The notes: generated by a model from the letters alone, not told the origin. Positions 37,614 to 46,918 are shown, numbered from the stretch's first letter. The stretch is 64,000 nucleotides of DNA from Streptomyces sp. NBC_01231 (GCA_035999765.1 CP108521.1:5146001-5210000); one strand, 5' to 3'. A program made the numbers and translations.

Positions 37614-38999
37614 CTAGCCGATACCCCGCCACCCCTCGGGATCCACCCCGCCCGGCACAGAGGGCCCCTCCTCGTACGGCTGACGCGTGAACACGAACGA
37701 CCCGAGGTCGAGGTGGCTCACGGATCCGTCCGGCCGCCGTACGGCCCTCAGGAGCTCTCCGGCGTAGTAGCCCTCCAGACCGGTCCAGGTGCCGTCGCCA
37801 TTGGCCCGGAGCCGCGAACGGCGGCCGTTGCCCGACAGCGGCTCCAGCGAGACGAGTCCGCCGGCCGTCAGTCGCAGACCGAAGGCATGGGTCCCCCAGT
37901 ACCACTGGCCGACCAACTCCATTACTGAGGGGTCCACTTCGGCCAGGGGTTGCCACGGCTCGGGAATCCGCGGCTCTGCCTCGGCGACGATCCGCACGAG
38001 ATCGGCGCCCACAGTAGCCAGCAGCGGCCCAGAGGTGCAGTTGGCCAGGACCACCGCTGCGACATCGTCCGCCACGCTGATGGTGAGGTTGGCCAGAAAG
38101 CCCGGCAATGAACCCGAGTGCCCCACGAGCAGTCGGCCGTCTCTGTGCTGGATCTGCAGGCCGAGCCCGTAGGTGGACCCGTCCCCGACATCCGCGGCCT
38201 CCGCCGGCGCTGCGGGAGTACGCATCTCCTGGACGCTCCGCGCACCGAGCACCCGGTCGTCCCCCTTGGTGAGGAAGACAGCGAAGCGCGCCAAATCACC
38301 GCTTGTGGACCAGAGTTGACCAGCCGGTGCCATCCGGCCCAGGTCCTCGGCCGGCTCCGGGAGCATCGCATCCGCCCAGGGATGCACCGCCCAGCCGCCG
38401 GCATGGGGCGCCCTTGGCTGCGCGCTCGTGCGACGGAGGCCCAGAGGTTCGAGCACTTCGCGCCGCAGTACTTCCTCCCACGGCGCCCCTCGCAGCCTTT
38501 CGACGAGCGCTCCCAACAACGTGTAACCCGGATTGGAGTAGTGGAAGCGGCGCCCGACCGGATGCCGGAAGGGCTGCTCTCCCACTACGTCGGCGAGCTC
38601 GGGCCGCAGGGACCCAGGTGTGCGTTCCCACCACGGCGCGGGCGACTCGGCCGCCAACCCGCCCGTATGGGCCAGAAGATCGGCGATGGTGGCCTCCCCT
38701 GCCCCGGTGCCGGGCAGATGCTTCTCCAACCGATCATTGAGGTCAAGCGCGCCCTCGTCCCGCAGCCGCAGCACGAGAACGGCAGTGAAGGATTTCGTGA
38801 TCGAACCGATCCGGTACTGCACGTTCTCGTCGGGGCCGTGTCCGTCCACCGATGTCCGCGAGCCGTGCCACACGGCTCGCCCGTCCCGTACCACCGCGGC
38901 GACCAGTGAGGGAGCTCGCCCTTCGGCTTGAGCCACGGCAATCCGGTGCAGCAACACACGGCGCGTGCCGGGCAGCAGCTCTTCCTGAGGTGTCGTCAT
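37614..38999 (-). CDS. serine hydrolase, beta-lactamase/DD-peptidase (class C) fold
   Basis: A 461-residue penicillin-binding-like esterase. The catalytic S-x-x-K is in GSITKSFTAVLVLRL, the Y-x-N in RRFHYSNPGYTLLG, and the third box is VGHSGSLPGF (HxG). A C-terminal beta-rich domain follows. There is no signal peptide, so it is probably cytoplasmic. ATG 38999 (MTTPQEELLPGTRR) is preferred over 39041; neither has a strong ribosome-binding site. Function may be esterase or D-aminopeptidase rather than antibiotic resistance. Confidence 0.87.
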   Translation of the reverse strand: MTTPQEELLPGTRRVLLHRIAVAQAEGRAPSLVAAVVRDGRAVWHGSRTSVDGHGPDENVQYRIGSITKSFTAVLVLRLRDEGALDLNDRLEKHLPGTGAGEATIADLLAHTGGLAAESPAPWWERTPGSLRPELADVVGEQPFRHPVGRRFHYSNPGYTLLGALVERLRGAPWEEVLRREVLEPLGLRRTSAQPRAPHAGGWAVHPWADAMLPEPAEDLGRMAPAGQLWSTSGDLARFAVFLTKGDDRVLGARSVQEMRTPAAPAEAADVGDGSTYGLGLQIQHRDGRLLVGHSGSLPGFLANLTISVADDVAAVVLANCTSGPLLATVGADLVRIVAEAEPRIPEPWQPLAEVDPSVMELVGQWYWGTHAFGLRLTAGGLVSLEPLSGNGRRSRLRANGDGTWTGLEGYYAGELLRAVRRPDGSVSHLDLGSFVFTRQPYEEGPSVPGGVDPEGWRGIG

Positions 39000-39122
39000 G
39001 CCGCCAGTCCACCCCGCGGGGCCTGTGGGCGTCGACTTCATTTGGCCGGGGCCGGACCTGTAAGTCAGCGCCGACCTGGCGCTATGGGCGGGACCGGACC
39101 GGTCCGGTCCTTCGGCCGGGCG

Positions 39123-39305
39123 TCACCTTGAGGCTTCAATGCCGTCGAGCAGGAAGTCGGGACCGATGGGGAAGGTGGTCGGCGTCCCGGTGGGCGGCAT
39201 CGCTCATCACCGTGACCAGCGCGGGGAATCGGCGGTGGCGAAGGTCCGCTCCAGACAGGGCCCGAGTGAGGCCTGCCAACGCTTCTCGTCCAGCCCGGTG
39301 GCCCG
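39123..39305 (-). pseudogene. TetR regulator remnant (C-terminal part)
   Basis: On the minus strand a frame reads EKRWQASLGPCLERTFATAD, then two in-frame stops, then FPIGPDFLLDGIEASR and a stop at 39123. The segment resembles the C-terminal ligand domain of TetR regulators (typical ending FxFGLDxLLDGIE). A frameshift near 39205 explains the stops. The DNA-binding domain is absent. The assignment is from pattern memory. Confidence 0.45.
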
Positions 39306-39311
39306 CTCGGC

Positions 39312-39669
39312 ATTCCCGACATCGAGCGCACGCACCCCGACCTCGCGGCGATGTTCAGGCGCGGCACTTACTGGGTGCTCGGCAACAGACTGTCCCTGGC
39401 GGCGCAGCGCAACGGCGACGGCCGCACTCACATCGGCCTCAGCTTCTACAAAACACCGCCGAGGACTGGTTCGCTACGAGGGGATCCCGTTCGACGACCC
39501 GGCTGACACCCGGGCGCGGCTGATCGACCTGCTCGCAGGCTGGGACTCACGGTTCACCACGCTGATCGCGGCCTGCGACGACGCGGTCGTGCCGCAGTCG
39601 ATCACCACTCTCCCGGTCGGCCTGACCTGGCCGTCGACGTCCGACGTCACGCTGCTCGACGCTTCTTGA
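39312..39669 (+). pseudogene. FAD-dependent monooxygenase remnant (middle part, frameshifted)
   Basis: Reading across three frames gives a continuous monooxygenase-like sequence: IPDIERTHPDLAAMFRRGTY and AQRNGDGRTHIGLSFYKTPP (39312-39460), EDWFATR (39461-39481), then IPFDDPADTRARLIDLLAGW ending VTLLDAS (39481-39669). Intact relatives (UbiH/TetX-like) continue VTLLGDAAHL into the second FAD motif. The N-terminal Rossmann GxGxxG part and the C-terminus are missing, and there are at least two frameshifts, so it is non-functional. It is tail-to-head with the tetR remnant. Confidence 0.65.
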
Positions 39670-39819
39670 CCGGCGTGGCGGGATGAATGCCGAGGACCGG
39701 GGCCACCGTCCTCAATGGCGTAGGGCAGTGCGGCGACGAAGTACTGCAACCGCTCCAGGCATGAGGGATGGCCAGGGCGTCTTTCAGGAACGCTGGGACA
39801 CGGGTGCCCCAGTCAGGGA
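39670..39819. other. unassigned stretch between the pseudogene and dnaB
   Basis: About 150 bp. A minus-strand frame carries LQYFVAALPYAIEDGGP, which I cannot place. It may be part of the same decayed segment. No dnaB terminator hairpin is obvious. Confidence 0.35.
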
Positions 39820-41298
39820 TCAGGTCTGCGCCATGTCCACGAACCGCGAGTAGTGGCCCTGGAAGGCAACCGTGATCGTGGCCGTCGGACCGTTACGGTG
39901 CTTGCCCACGATGATGTCCGCCTCGCCCGCGCGCGGCGACTCCTTCTCGTAGGCGTCCTCACGGTGCAGCAGGATCACCATGTCGGCGTCCTGTTCGATG
40001 GAGCCGGACTCACGCAGGTCGGACACCATCGGCTTCTTGTCCGTGCGCTGCTCGGGACCACGGTTGAGCTGCGAGAGCGCGATCACCGGGACCTCGAGCT
40101 CCTTGGCCAGGAGCTTGAGGTTACGGGACATGTCCGAGACCTCCTGCTGACGGCTCTCGGAACGCTTCGAGCCACCGGCCTGCATCAGCTGGAGATAGTC
40201 GATGATCACGAGCTTGATGTCGTTGCGCTGCTTGAGCCGACGGCACTTCGCGCGGATCTCCATCATCGAGAGGTTCGGGGAGTCGTCGATGTAGAGCGGA
40301 GCGGACGACACCTCGGGCATCCGGCGGGCCAGCCGCGTCCAGTCATCGTCCGTCATGGTGCCGGAACGCATGTGGTGCAGGGCGACTCTGGCCTCGGCGG
40401 ACAGCAGACGCATGGCGATCTCGTTGCGGCCCATTTCGAGGGAGAAGATGACGCTGGGAAGGTTGTTCTTGATCGACGCGGCACGCGCGAAGTCGAGCGC
40501 GAGCGTGGACTTACCCATGGCGGGACGGGCCGCGATGACGATCATCTGGCCCGGGTGCAGACCGTTGGTGAGCGAGTCGAGGTCGGTGAATCCGGTGGGC
40601 ACGCCGGTCATCTCGCCACTGCGTGAACCGATCGCCTCGATCTCGTCGAGGGCACCTTCCATGATGTCGCCGAGCGGCAGATAGTCCTCGCTGGTGCGCT
40701 GCTCGGTGACCGCGTAGATCTCCGCCTGGGCGCGGTTGACGATCTCGTCGACGTCGTCCTCGGCCGCGTATCCCATCTGCGTGATGCGGGTACCTGCCTC
40801 GACCAGGCGGCGCAGCACCGCCCGCTCATGGACGATCTCCGCGTAGTACTCGGCGTTGGCGGCCGTCGGCACGGTCTGGACGAGGGTGTGCAGATAGGAT
40901 GCGCCGCCGACCTTGTTGATCTCGCCGCGCTTGGTGAGCTCGGCGGCGATCGTGATGGGGTCGGCCGGCTCGCCCTTGGCGTAGATGTCGAGGATCGCCT
41001 GGTAGACGGTCTCGTGCGCGGGTTTGTAGAAATCGTGGCCCTTGAGGACCTCCACGACGTCGGCGATGGCGTCCTTCGACAGGAGCATGCCGCCGAGAAC
41101 GGACTGCTCGGCATCGAGGTCCTGCGGCGGTACGCGTTCGAAGGCCGAACCAGCACCGTCCCAGGCCGCGCTCTCACCGCCGCGGTCGTGTTGCTCGTCA
41201 CGGCCCCGGGTTCCGTCACCGCGTCTGCGGGAAGAAGGCAGACGATCACTGGGACCGCTGTCGGCCCAAGGATCGTCCAAGGGCTCGGAAATACTCAC
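39820..41298 (-). CDS. dnaB: replicative DNA helicase DnaB
   Basis: A 492-residue hexameric replicative helicase. The N-terminal primase-interacting domain starts RVPPQDLDAEQSVLGGMLLS (~residue 58). The RecA-like C-terminal domain has Walker A ARPAMGKST near 259, SLEMGRNEIAMRLL, Walker B LVIIDYLQLMQ, and SQLNRGPEQR with the DnaB arginine finger region DLRESGSIEQDADMV. There is no intein. GTG 41298 (VSISEPLDDPW) has GGAGGAGG about 9 nt upstream; the open frame to 41370 is not needed. A DnaA-box group lies in its upstream region. Confidence 0.97.
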   Translation of the reverse strand: MSISEPLDDPWADSGPSDRLPSSRRRGDGTRGRDEQHDRGGESAAWDGAGSAFERVPPQDLDAEQSVLGGMLLSKDAIADVVEVLKGHDFYKPAHETVYQAILDIYAKGEPADPITIAAELTKRGEINKVGGASYLHTLVQTVPTAANAEYYAEIVHERAVLRRLVEAGTRITQMGYAAEDDVDEIVNRAQAEIYAVTEQRTSEDYLPLGDIMEGALDEIEAIGSRSGEMTGVPTGFTDLDSLTNGLHPGQMIVIAARPAMGKSTLALDFARAASIKNNLPSVIFSLEMGRNEIAMRLLSAEARVALHHMRSGTMTDDDWTRLARRMPEVSSAPLYIDDSPNLSMMEIRAKCRRLKQRNDIKLVIIDYLQLMQAGGSKRSESRQQEVSDMSRNLKLLAKELEVPVIALSQLNRGPEQRTDKKPMVSDLRESGSIEQDADMVILLHREDAYEKESPRAGEADIIVGKHRNGPTATITVAFQGHYSRFVDMAQT

Positions 41299-41759
41299 CC
41301 GAGCCACCTCCTCCCGTCCGCGAAGCGGACCTCTGCCGTGCCCCTCATTTCTATGGCACGGCACTGACACATGAGAGGCCCAACTCCGGTTCTGGCGCGT
41401 CGGTTCTGTGACGATTTTCGGGCCGACGGACGGAGTGGGCGCCGGACTACCGTAGGCCCGCGGGCACCGTCAGCCAATCTGGTTATCCACAGGCCATGTG
41501 GACGACGGCCCAGATGCTGTGGAGAACTCCCCAAAACCTGTGCACGACACGGTGGACAGGCCTGTGAACAAGCTTCACCCCACCCTGCGGTGGCTGCTCT
41601 GACCTGCACATTTCCCATCCATAGGCTGTGCAGGAGAAAAACTTCCCCAGTCGGACCAAGATCACTTGAAGTCGCATCGAAGAGCGGGCGCCCCAGACTC
41701 AAAAGTAAGGGTCATTGCTACATTGCAGCTCTTACCTGTGGATGATTAGATTGGTGCTC
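41299..41759. promoter_or_regulatory. divergent dnaB / MATE region with DnaA-like boxes
   Basis: A 461-bp non-coding region. It carries TTATCCACA (41483-41491, perfect) and three one-mismatch inverse boxes: TGTGGACGA (41497-41505), TGTGGAGAA (41518-41526) and TGTGGATGA (41737-41745). The last overlaps the MATE promoter region (TTAGATT). No gene or RNA is recognised. Confidence 0.5.
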
Positions 41760-43097
41760 ATGACACAGGCTCCCGCGCCCGCCAGGGCCGCCCGTCGGCA
41801 GCATGATCGAGAGATCGTCGCTCTGGCCGTTCCGGCCTTCGGCGCACTCGTCGCCGAGCCCCTCTTCGTCCTTGCCGACAGCGCGATCGTCGGCCACCTG
41901 GGCACGGCACAACTCGCCGGCCTCGGCGTCGCCTCGGCTCTTCTCACGACAGCTGTCAGCATCTTCGTCTTCCTCGCCTACGCCACCACGGCCGCCGTCG
42001 CCCGGCGTGTTGGCGCGGATGATCTCGCAGCCGCCATCCGTCAAGGCATGGACGGCATCTGGCTGGCACTGCTGCTCGGTGCCACCGTCATTGCGGTTGT
42101 CCTGCCCGCGGCACCGGCGATCGTGGGCCTCTTCGGCACTTCCGACACCGCAGCCCCGTACGCGACCACCTACTTGCGGATCTCGTCCTTCGGCATTCCC
42201 GCCATGCTGGTTGTCCTTGCCGCGACCGGTGTCCTGCGTGGACTGCAGGACACGCGGACACCTCTGTACGTCGCCATCGCGGGCTTTCTCGCCAACGCCG
42301 CCCTCAATGTGGGCCTCGTCTACGGCGCCGACCTCGGCATCGCGGGCTCCGCATGGGGCACCGTCATCGCCCAGTGCGGTATGGCCGCCGCCTATCTGGT
42401 GGTCGTCGTCCGCGGTGCCCGGCAGCACGGAGCCTCCCTACGCCCCGACGCCGCCGGGATCCGCGCCTCCGCTCAAGCAGGCGTACCTTTGCTGGTCCGC
42501 ACACTCTCCCTGCGAGCGATCCTGGTGATCGCCACAGCTGTCGCGGCCCGTCTCGGCGACGCGGATATCGCGGCACACCAGATCATCCTGTCCCTGTGGA
42601 GTTTGATGGCCTTCGCCCTCGACGCGATCGCAATCGCTGGACAAGCCATCATCGGGCGCTATCTGGGCGCCGACGACCCCCAAGGCGCCCGAGCCGTCTG
42701 CCGCCGCATGGTGGAGTGGGGCATCGCGGCCGGCGTCGTGCTCGGTCTGCTTGTGGTCATCGCCCGGCCACTTTTCCTGCCTCTGTTCACCAGTGATCCG
42801 ATCGTCACGGACGCCGCACTGCCGGCCCTTCTCATGGTGGCGCTCTCCCAGCCGATCTGCGGGATCGTCTTCGTCCTGGACGGAGTTCTGATGGGAGCGG
42901 GCGACGGACCGTACCTCGCCTGGGCGATGGTGCTCACCCTGGTGGTCTTCACCCCTGTGGCCCTGCTCGTCCCTGCGGTCGGTGGCGGTCTCACAGCCAT
43001 CTGGGGGGCGATGACGCTGATGATGACGATCCGGATGCTGACCCTCTGGCTCCGTGCCCGCTCGGGCCAGTGGCTGGTGACGGGGGCTACGCGCTGA
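41760..43097 (+). CDS. MATE family efflux transporter
   Basis: A 445-residue transporter with about 12 TM helices in two MatE repeats. Conserved segments are FGALVAEPLFVLADSAIVGH near the N-terminus, GVLRGLQDTRTPL, and LDAIAIAGQAIIGRYLGADD at the second repeat. It resembles the DinF branch, exporting cationic compounds with H+ or Na+. ATG 41760 directly follows a TAGATT -10-like box, so the transcript may be leaderless. It converges with rplI over a strong terminator and two parS sites. Confidence 0.92.
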   Translation: MTQAPAPARAARRQHDREIVALAVPAFGALVAEPLFVLADSAIVGHLGTAQLAGLGVASALLTTAVSIFVFLAYATTAAVARRVGADDLAAAIRQGMDGIWLALLLGATVIAVVLPAAPAIVGLFGTSDTAAPYATTYLRISSFGIPAMLVVLAATGVLRGLQDTRTPLYVAIAGFLANAALNVGLVYGADLGIAGSAWGTVIAQCGMAAAYLVVVVRGARQHGASLRPDAAGIRASAQAGVPLLVRTLSLRAILVIATAVAARLGDADIAAHQIILSLWSLMAFALDAIAIAGQAIIGRYLGADDPQGARAVCRRMVEWGIAAGVVLGLLVVIARPLFLPLFTSDPIVTDAALPALLMVALSQPICGIVFVLDGVLMGAGDGPYLAWAMVLTLVVFTPVALLVPAVGGGLTAIWGAMTLMMTIRMLTLWLRARSGQWLVTGATR

Positions 43098-43099
43098 GC

Positions 43100-43113
43100 G
43101 TTTCACGTGAAAC
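43100..43113. other. parS site (perfect), first of a pair
   Basis: Perfect GTTTCACGTGAAAC beginning 3 bp past the MATE stop codon. Confidence 0.92.
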
Positions 43114-43117
43114 CGGC

Positions 43118-43131
43118 GTTTCACGTGAAAC
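43118..43131. other. parS site (perfect), second of a pair
   Basis: Perfect GTTTCACGTGAAAC, 18 bp from the first copy start-to-start, with a 4-bp gap. Confidence 0.92.
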
Positions 43132-43167
43132 ATGGCCTTCCCTGTTGGCCAGAATCCTTGGCATGCA

Positions 43168-43202
43168 GAAGGGGCCGCACCCTGGCTGGGTGCGGCCCCT
43201 TC
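43168..43202. terminator. bidirectional terminator between MATE and rplI
   Basis: A perfect 15-bp stem, GAAGGGGCCGCACCC at 43168-43182 and GGGTGCGGCCCCTTC at 43188-43202, with loop TGGCT. It lies 26 bp downstream of the rplI stop and serves both convergent genes. Confidence 0.92.
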
Positions 43203-43228
43203 TCAGCTGTTCAGCCGAAATACGGCGA

Positions 43229-43675
43229 TCAGGCCGCGACGACCTCGATGTTGACCTTGGCGGCCACCTCGGGGTGCAGACGCACGGACGTCTCGTGGGC
43301 GCCCAGCGTCTTGATCGGCGCGCCCAGCTCAATGCGGCGCTTGTCGACCTCGGGGCCACCGGAAGCCTTGATCGCCGAAGCAACGTCGGCCGGAGTCACG
43401 GAACCGAAGAGACGACCGGCGTCGCCGGAGCGAACGGCCAGACGGACCTTGACGCCCTCGAGCTGGGCCTTCACAGAGTTGGCCTGCTCGATGGTCTGGA
43501 TCTCGTGGATCTTGCGAGCGCGACGGATCTGCTCGACGTCCTTCTCGCCACCCTTGGTCCAGCGGATAGCGAACTTCCGCGGGATCAGGTAGTTGCGAGC
43601 GTAACCGTCCTTGACGTCGACGACGTCGCCCGCGGCACCGAGGCCGGAGACCTCGTGGGTGAGGATGATCTTCAT
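43229..43675 (-). CDS. rplI: 50S ribosomal protein L9
   Basis: A 148-residue L9 that binds 23S r[23 protein letters not shown] and the conserved [14 protein letters not shown] form the N-terminal rRNA-binding domain. A long connecting helix and the C-terminal domain ([20 protein letters not shown]) follow. It is the last gene of rpsF-ssb-rpsR-rplI, 18 bp after rpsR. A strong hairpin follows it. Confidence 0.98.
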   Translation of the reverse strand: MKIILTHEVSGLGAAGDVVDVKDGYARNYLIPRKFAIRWTKGGEKDVEQIRRARKIHEIQTIEQANSVKAQLEGVKVRLAVRSGDAGRLFGSVTPADVASAIKASGGPEVDKRRIELGAPIKTLGAHETSVRLHPEVAAKVNIEVVAA

Positions 43676-43693
43676 CTGTCGGTCACCCTTCCC

Positions 43694-43930
43694 TTATCGC
43701 GCGGTGGAGGTGTAGGGCAGCAGCGCCATCTCACGGCTGTTCTTCACAGCCGTGGCGACGTCACGCTGGTGCTGCGTGCAGTTGCCGGTCACGCGGCGGG
43801 CACGGATCTTGCCGCGGTCGGAAATGAACTTCCGCAGCATGTTCGTGTCCTTGTAGTCCACGTACGTGACCTTGTCCTTGCAGAAAGCGCAGACCTTCTT
43901 CTTCGGCTTGCGCACAGGCGGCTTCGCCAT
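43694..43930 (-). CDS. rpsR: 30S ribosomal protein S18 (zinc-binding form)
   Basis: A 78-residue S18, partner of S6 on the 30S platform. It retains the Cys motif KVCAFCKDK plus the later Cys/His in [11 protein letters not shown], so it is the zinc-containing form; Streptomyces usually also has a Cys-free Zur-controlled paralogue elsewhere. It lies 57 bp downstream of ssb and 18 bp before rplI. Confidence 0.98.
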   Translation of the reverse strand: MAKPPVRKPKKKVCAFCKDKVTYVDYKDTNMLRKFISDRGKIRARRVTGNCTQHQRDVATAVKNSREMALLPYTSTAR

Positions 43931-43987
43931 GATGTATCTCCTGTGTGATCAAGAAGTGTGGGTACGACCCACCCTCGGCCCGAGGGC

Positions 43988-44596
43988 CTAGAAGGGGGGC
44001 TCGTCCGAGTAGCCGCCGCCGCTGCCGCTGCCGCCGGAGTTACCACCCCAGCCGCCGCCACCGCCGCCACCGCCCTGGTTGCCACCGGCAGGAGCGCCGG
44101 TCGCCCACGGGTCGTCGGCGGGAGCTGCGCCGCCGCCCTGCTGGCCGCCGCCGGAGCTTCCGCCCCAGCTACCGCCACCCTGGGCGCCACCGCCGCCACC
44201 GCCGTAACCGCCCTGGCCCTGCCCACCGCGGCCAGTGGTCTTGGTGACCTTGGCCGTGGCATTGCGCAGGCTGGCGCCGACTTCCTCGACGTCCAGTTCG
44301 TAGACCGTGCGCTTGACGCCCTCACGGTCCTCGTAGGACCGCTGCTTCAGCCGGCCCTGCACGATGACGCGCATGCCTCGCTGGAGCGATTCGGCGACGT
44401 TCTCCGCCGCCTGACGCCAGACCGAGCAGGTCAGGAACAGGCTCTCGCCGTCCTTCCACTCGTTGGTCTGACGGTCGAAGGTGCGGGGAGTGGACGCGAC
44501 ACGGAACTTCGCGACCGCCGCACCGGAAGGGGTGAAGCGCAGCTCGGGGTCGTCGACAAGATTGCCGACGACCGTGATGACGGTCTCGCCTGCCAT
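43988..44596 (-). CDS. ssb: single-stranded DNA-binding protein
   Basis: A 202-residue SSB. The OB-fold spans residues 1-~115 ([20 protein letters not shown] and [20 protein letters not shown]). A long Gly/Gln-rich linker (residues ~120-192) follows, and the acidic tip ends DEPPF, the docking motif for replication and repair partners. GAGAGG lies upstream of ATG 44596. It is co-transcribed with rpsF and rpsR, the usual actinobacterial arrangement. Confidence 0.98.
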   Translation of the reverse strand: MAGETVITVVGNLVDDPELRFTPSGAAVAKFRVASTPRTFDRQTNEWKDGESLFLTCSVWRQAAENVAESLQRGMRVIVQGRLKQRSYEDREGVKRTVYELDVEEVGASLRNATAKVTKTTGRGGQGQGGYGGGGGGAQGGGSWGGSSGGGQQGGGAAPADDPWATGAPAGGNQGGGGGGGGWGGNSGGSGSGGGYSDEPPF

Positions 44597-44673
44597 TGGG
44601 GGAACCTCTCGGCGGGTTTGCTGCTGGCTGCTAGTGCTGCTACTCGAATCCCGAGATCAGCTGAGCGGGAAGC

Positions 44674-44964
44674 TCAGTGGGTCTCGGGGCGGAGGACCTT
44701 GGTCCGGAGGACCGACTCGTTCAGGTTCATCTGGCGGTCGAGCTCCTTGACGACCGCAGGCTCGGCCTGCAGGTCGATGACCGAGTAGATGCCCTCAGGC
44801 TTCTTCTTGATCTCGTACGAGAGACGACGACGGCCCCAGGTGTCGACCTTCTCGACCTTTCCGTTGCCCTCACGGACGACGGAGAGGAAGTTCTCGATCA
44901 GCGGGGCGACAGCGCGCTCCTCCAGATCGGGGTCGAGGATGACCATCACCTCGTAGTGACGCAT
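44674..44964 (-). CDS. rpsF: 30S ribosomal protein S6
   Basis: A 96-residue S6. [20 protein letters not shown] and [20 protein letters not shown] are hallmark segments; RPETH ends the protein. ATG 44964 has an almost ideal ribosome-binding site, AAAGGAGGTG, about 8 nt upstream. It is first in the rpsF-ssb-rpsR-rplI operon, whose promoter lies in the 265-bp divergent gap to the right. Confidence 0.98.
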   Translation of the reverse strand: MRHYEVMVILDPDLEERAVAPLIENFLSVVREGNGKVEKVDTWGRRRLSYEIKKKPEGIYSVIDLQAEPAVVKELDRQMNLNESVLRTKVLRPETH

Positions 44965-45197
44965 GTGGAACCCACCTCCTTTGGACTCAACGGCCACGGC
45001 GGTTCCGTGGCAGGAGGGTTGTGATGCGTACGCAACGGTATCGGCCGCCACTGACAATCGGATTTCCTAGAAGGAGTCCTCGGGCCGTGACGTGGGCAGA
45101 CACCGGTGCAGAAGATACAGCCTACCCGCACATCGACTTCCGGTTGAAATCCGGCCGCCTGGACCGTCAATCTGTACACATCGGGTGTGTATGGCGC

Positions 45198-45203
45198 TAC
45201 GAT
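45198..45203 (+). promoter_or_regulatory. candidate -10 box for the 104-residue membrane protein
   Basis: TACGAT, 26 nt before the ATG at 45230, with TGTACA about 19 bp upstream as a possible -35. This is a prediction only. Confidence 0.35.
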
Positions 45204-45229
45204 GCGCCGCCTTTCGCAGGAGGTGCCAC

Positions 45230-45544
45230 ATGGCACAAGCATTGCGACCCAACACCGTCGGAGGGCTGTTCGCCACGGACGGCAAGCCCCACCCGCTCCA
45301 GGACACGCTGCTCGCGGTGACCCTGGTGCTGGGCATCACGTCGTTCCTCACGGCGATGATCGACGACGACCTGCACCTGCTGAGCTCCTGGACCGGCCTG
45401 GTGGGGATCCTCACCGGCGCGTACGGTCAGTGGATCTCGGTGACGACCCGGGAACGCTTCGGGCTGATCCTCGGCCTGGGCACATCCGGTGTCGGCTTCT
45501 TCCTCGGCATGGCGCACGGTGGTCTCTTCGGCGGGCTCTTCTGA
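45230..45544 (+). CDS. small membrane protein, function unknown
   Basis: A 104-residue protein with three likely TM helices (LLAVTLVLGITSFLTAMI, WTGLVGILTGAYGQWISV and FGLILGLGTSGVGFFLGMA) and a Gly/Phe-rich C-terminus (GGLFGGLF). ATG 45230 follows AGGAGG. It is conserved in position next to rpsF in Streptomyces as I recall, without known function. Confidence 0.82.
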   Translation: MAQALRPNTVGGLFATDGKPHPLQDTLLAVTLVLGITSFLTAMIDDDLHLLSSWTGLVGILTGAYGQWISVTTRERFGLILGLGTSGVGFFLGMAHGGLFGGLF

Positions 45545-45722
45545 CGCCACGGACGGCACACCCACATCCCTCATACGGCACCGCGGTCCGCCCTGGTAGT
45601 TCTTAGCCCCGGGCGAAGGTGCCCTATGCCCAGTCAGGGCGCTCTCAAGGCGCAGTAGGCTTCGCCGCGAGAGCCGGAGCCCCTGTACCCATGGGGACAC
45701 ACCAGCCCGAGGAGCGCCCCGA

Positions 45723-46844
45723 ATGAGCCTGACCCTGAGGACGATCAGTCGCGAGCAGCATCTGGCATACATCCAGAGCCTGCCCTCGGCGAGCCACATG
45801 CAGGTTCCGGCCTGGGCAGATGTCAAGGCGGAGTGGCGCTCGGAGAGCCTCGGCTGGTTCGACGGCCGCACCGGCGACATGGTCGGCGCGGGGCTCGTCC
45901 TCTATCGGCAACTGCCCAAGATCAAGCGCTATCTCGCCTATCTGCCCGAGGGCCCGGTCATCAACTGGTTCGCGCCAAATCTCACCGAGTGGCTGGAACC
46001 GATGCTCGCGCACCTCAAGCAGCAGGGCGCCTTCTCGGTGAAGATGGGCCCGCCGGTCATCATCCGGCGCTGGGAGGCGGGCTCCATCAAGCAGGGCATC
46101 CAGAGCCCGGATGTGAAGCGGCTGCGGGACATCGAGGCCGACTTCATCGAACCGCGCGCCTTCGAGGTGGCGGACAAACTGCGGCGCATGGGCTGGCAGC
46201 AGGGGGAGGACGGGGGCGCCGGCTTCGGGGACGTACAGCCCCGCTACGTCTATCAGGTACCGCTGGCGAATCGCTCCCTGGAAGAGGTCCACAAGAACTT
46301 CAACCAGCTGTGGCGCCGCAACATCAAGAAGGCCGAGAAGTCGGGCGTCGAGGTCGTCCAGGGCGGCTACCAGGACCTCGAGGAATGGCAGCGGCTGTAC
46401 GAGATCACGGCCGTCCGGGACCACTTCCGGCCGCGCCCGCTGTCGTACTTCCAGCGTATGTGGACGGCCCTCAACACCGAGGACCCCAACCGCATGCGGC
46501 TGTACTTCGCCCGGCACAACGGCGTGAACCTGTCTGCGGCGACGATGCTGGTCGTCGGCGGTCACGTCTGGTACTCCTACGGCGCCTCCGACAACATCGG
46601 CCGGGAGGTCCGGCCCTCGAACGCGATGCAGTGGCGGATGCTCCGCGACGCCTACGCGCTCGGCGCGACCGTCTACGACCTGCGGGGCATCTCCGACTCG
46701 CTGGACGAGACCGACCACCTCTTCGGGCTGATCCAGTTCAAGGTGGGCACGGGCGGCCAGGCCGCCGAGTACCTCGGTGAGTGGGACTTCCCGCTGAACA
46801 AGCTGCTCCACAAGGCGCTCGACATCTACATGTCGCGCCGCTGA
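45723..46844 (+). CDS. femX: FemX-like peptidoglycan bridge aminoacyltransferase
   Basis: A 373-residue FemABX (double GNAT fold) enzyme using aminoacyl-tRNA to extend the lipid II stem peptide. Hallmarks are MQVPAWADVKAEWRSE, GPVINWFAPN, the helical-arm region FNQLWRRNIKKAEKSGVEV, and YSYGASDNIGREVRPSNAMQ with GTGGQAAEYLGEWDFPLN near the end. Streptomyces FemX adds the single Gly on LL-diaminopimelate. It is followed 74 bp later by an alanine-racemase-like gene. Confidence 0.93.
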   Translation: MSLTLRTISREQHLAYIQSLPSASHMQVPAWADVKAEWRSESLGWFDGRTGDMVGAGLVLYRQLPKIKRYLAYLPEGPVINWFAPNLTEWLEPMLAHLKQQGAFSVKMGPPVIIRRWEAGSIKQGIQSPDVKRLRDIEADFIEPRAFEVADKLRRMGWQQGEDGGAGFGDVQPRYVYQVPLANRSLEEVHKNFNQLWRRNIKKAEKSGVEVVQGGYQDLEEWQRLYEITAVRDHFRPRPLSYFQRMWTALNTEDPNRMRLYFARHNGVNLSAATMLVVGGHVWYSYGASDNIGREVRPSNAMQWRMLRDAYALGATVYDLRGISDSLDETDHLFGLIQFKVGTGGQAAEYLGEWDFPLNKLLHKALDIYMSRR

Positions 46845-46918
46845 CGCCGCGTTCCTCGCTTCGATAGCTTCCATACCTCTGATACACCGCAGCCCCGAGA
46901 AAGGTTCCAGGTCCGGCC

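Noticed and set aside
39123..39819. An IS element as the source of the scar
   Set aside because: No terminal inverted repeats, target duplications or recognisable transposase motif could be seen, so I describe only gene remnants.
41299..41759. Possible replication origin near dnaB
   Set aside because: Only one perfect and three imperfect DnaA boxes; Streptomyces oriC has many more and lies between dnaA and dnaN, neither of which is in this window.
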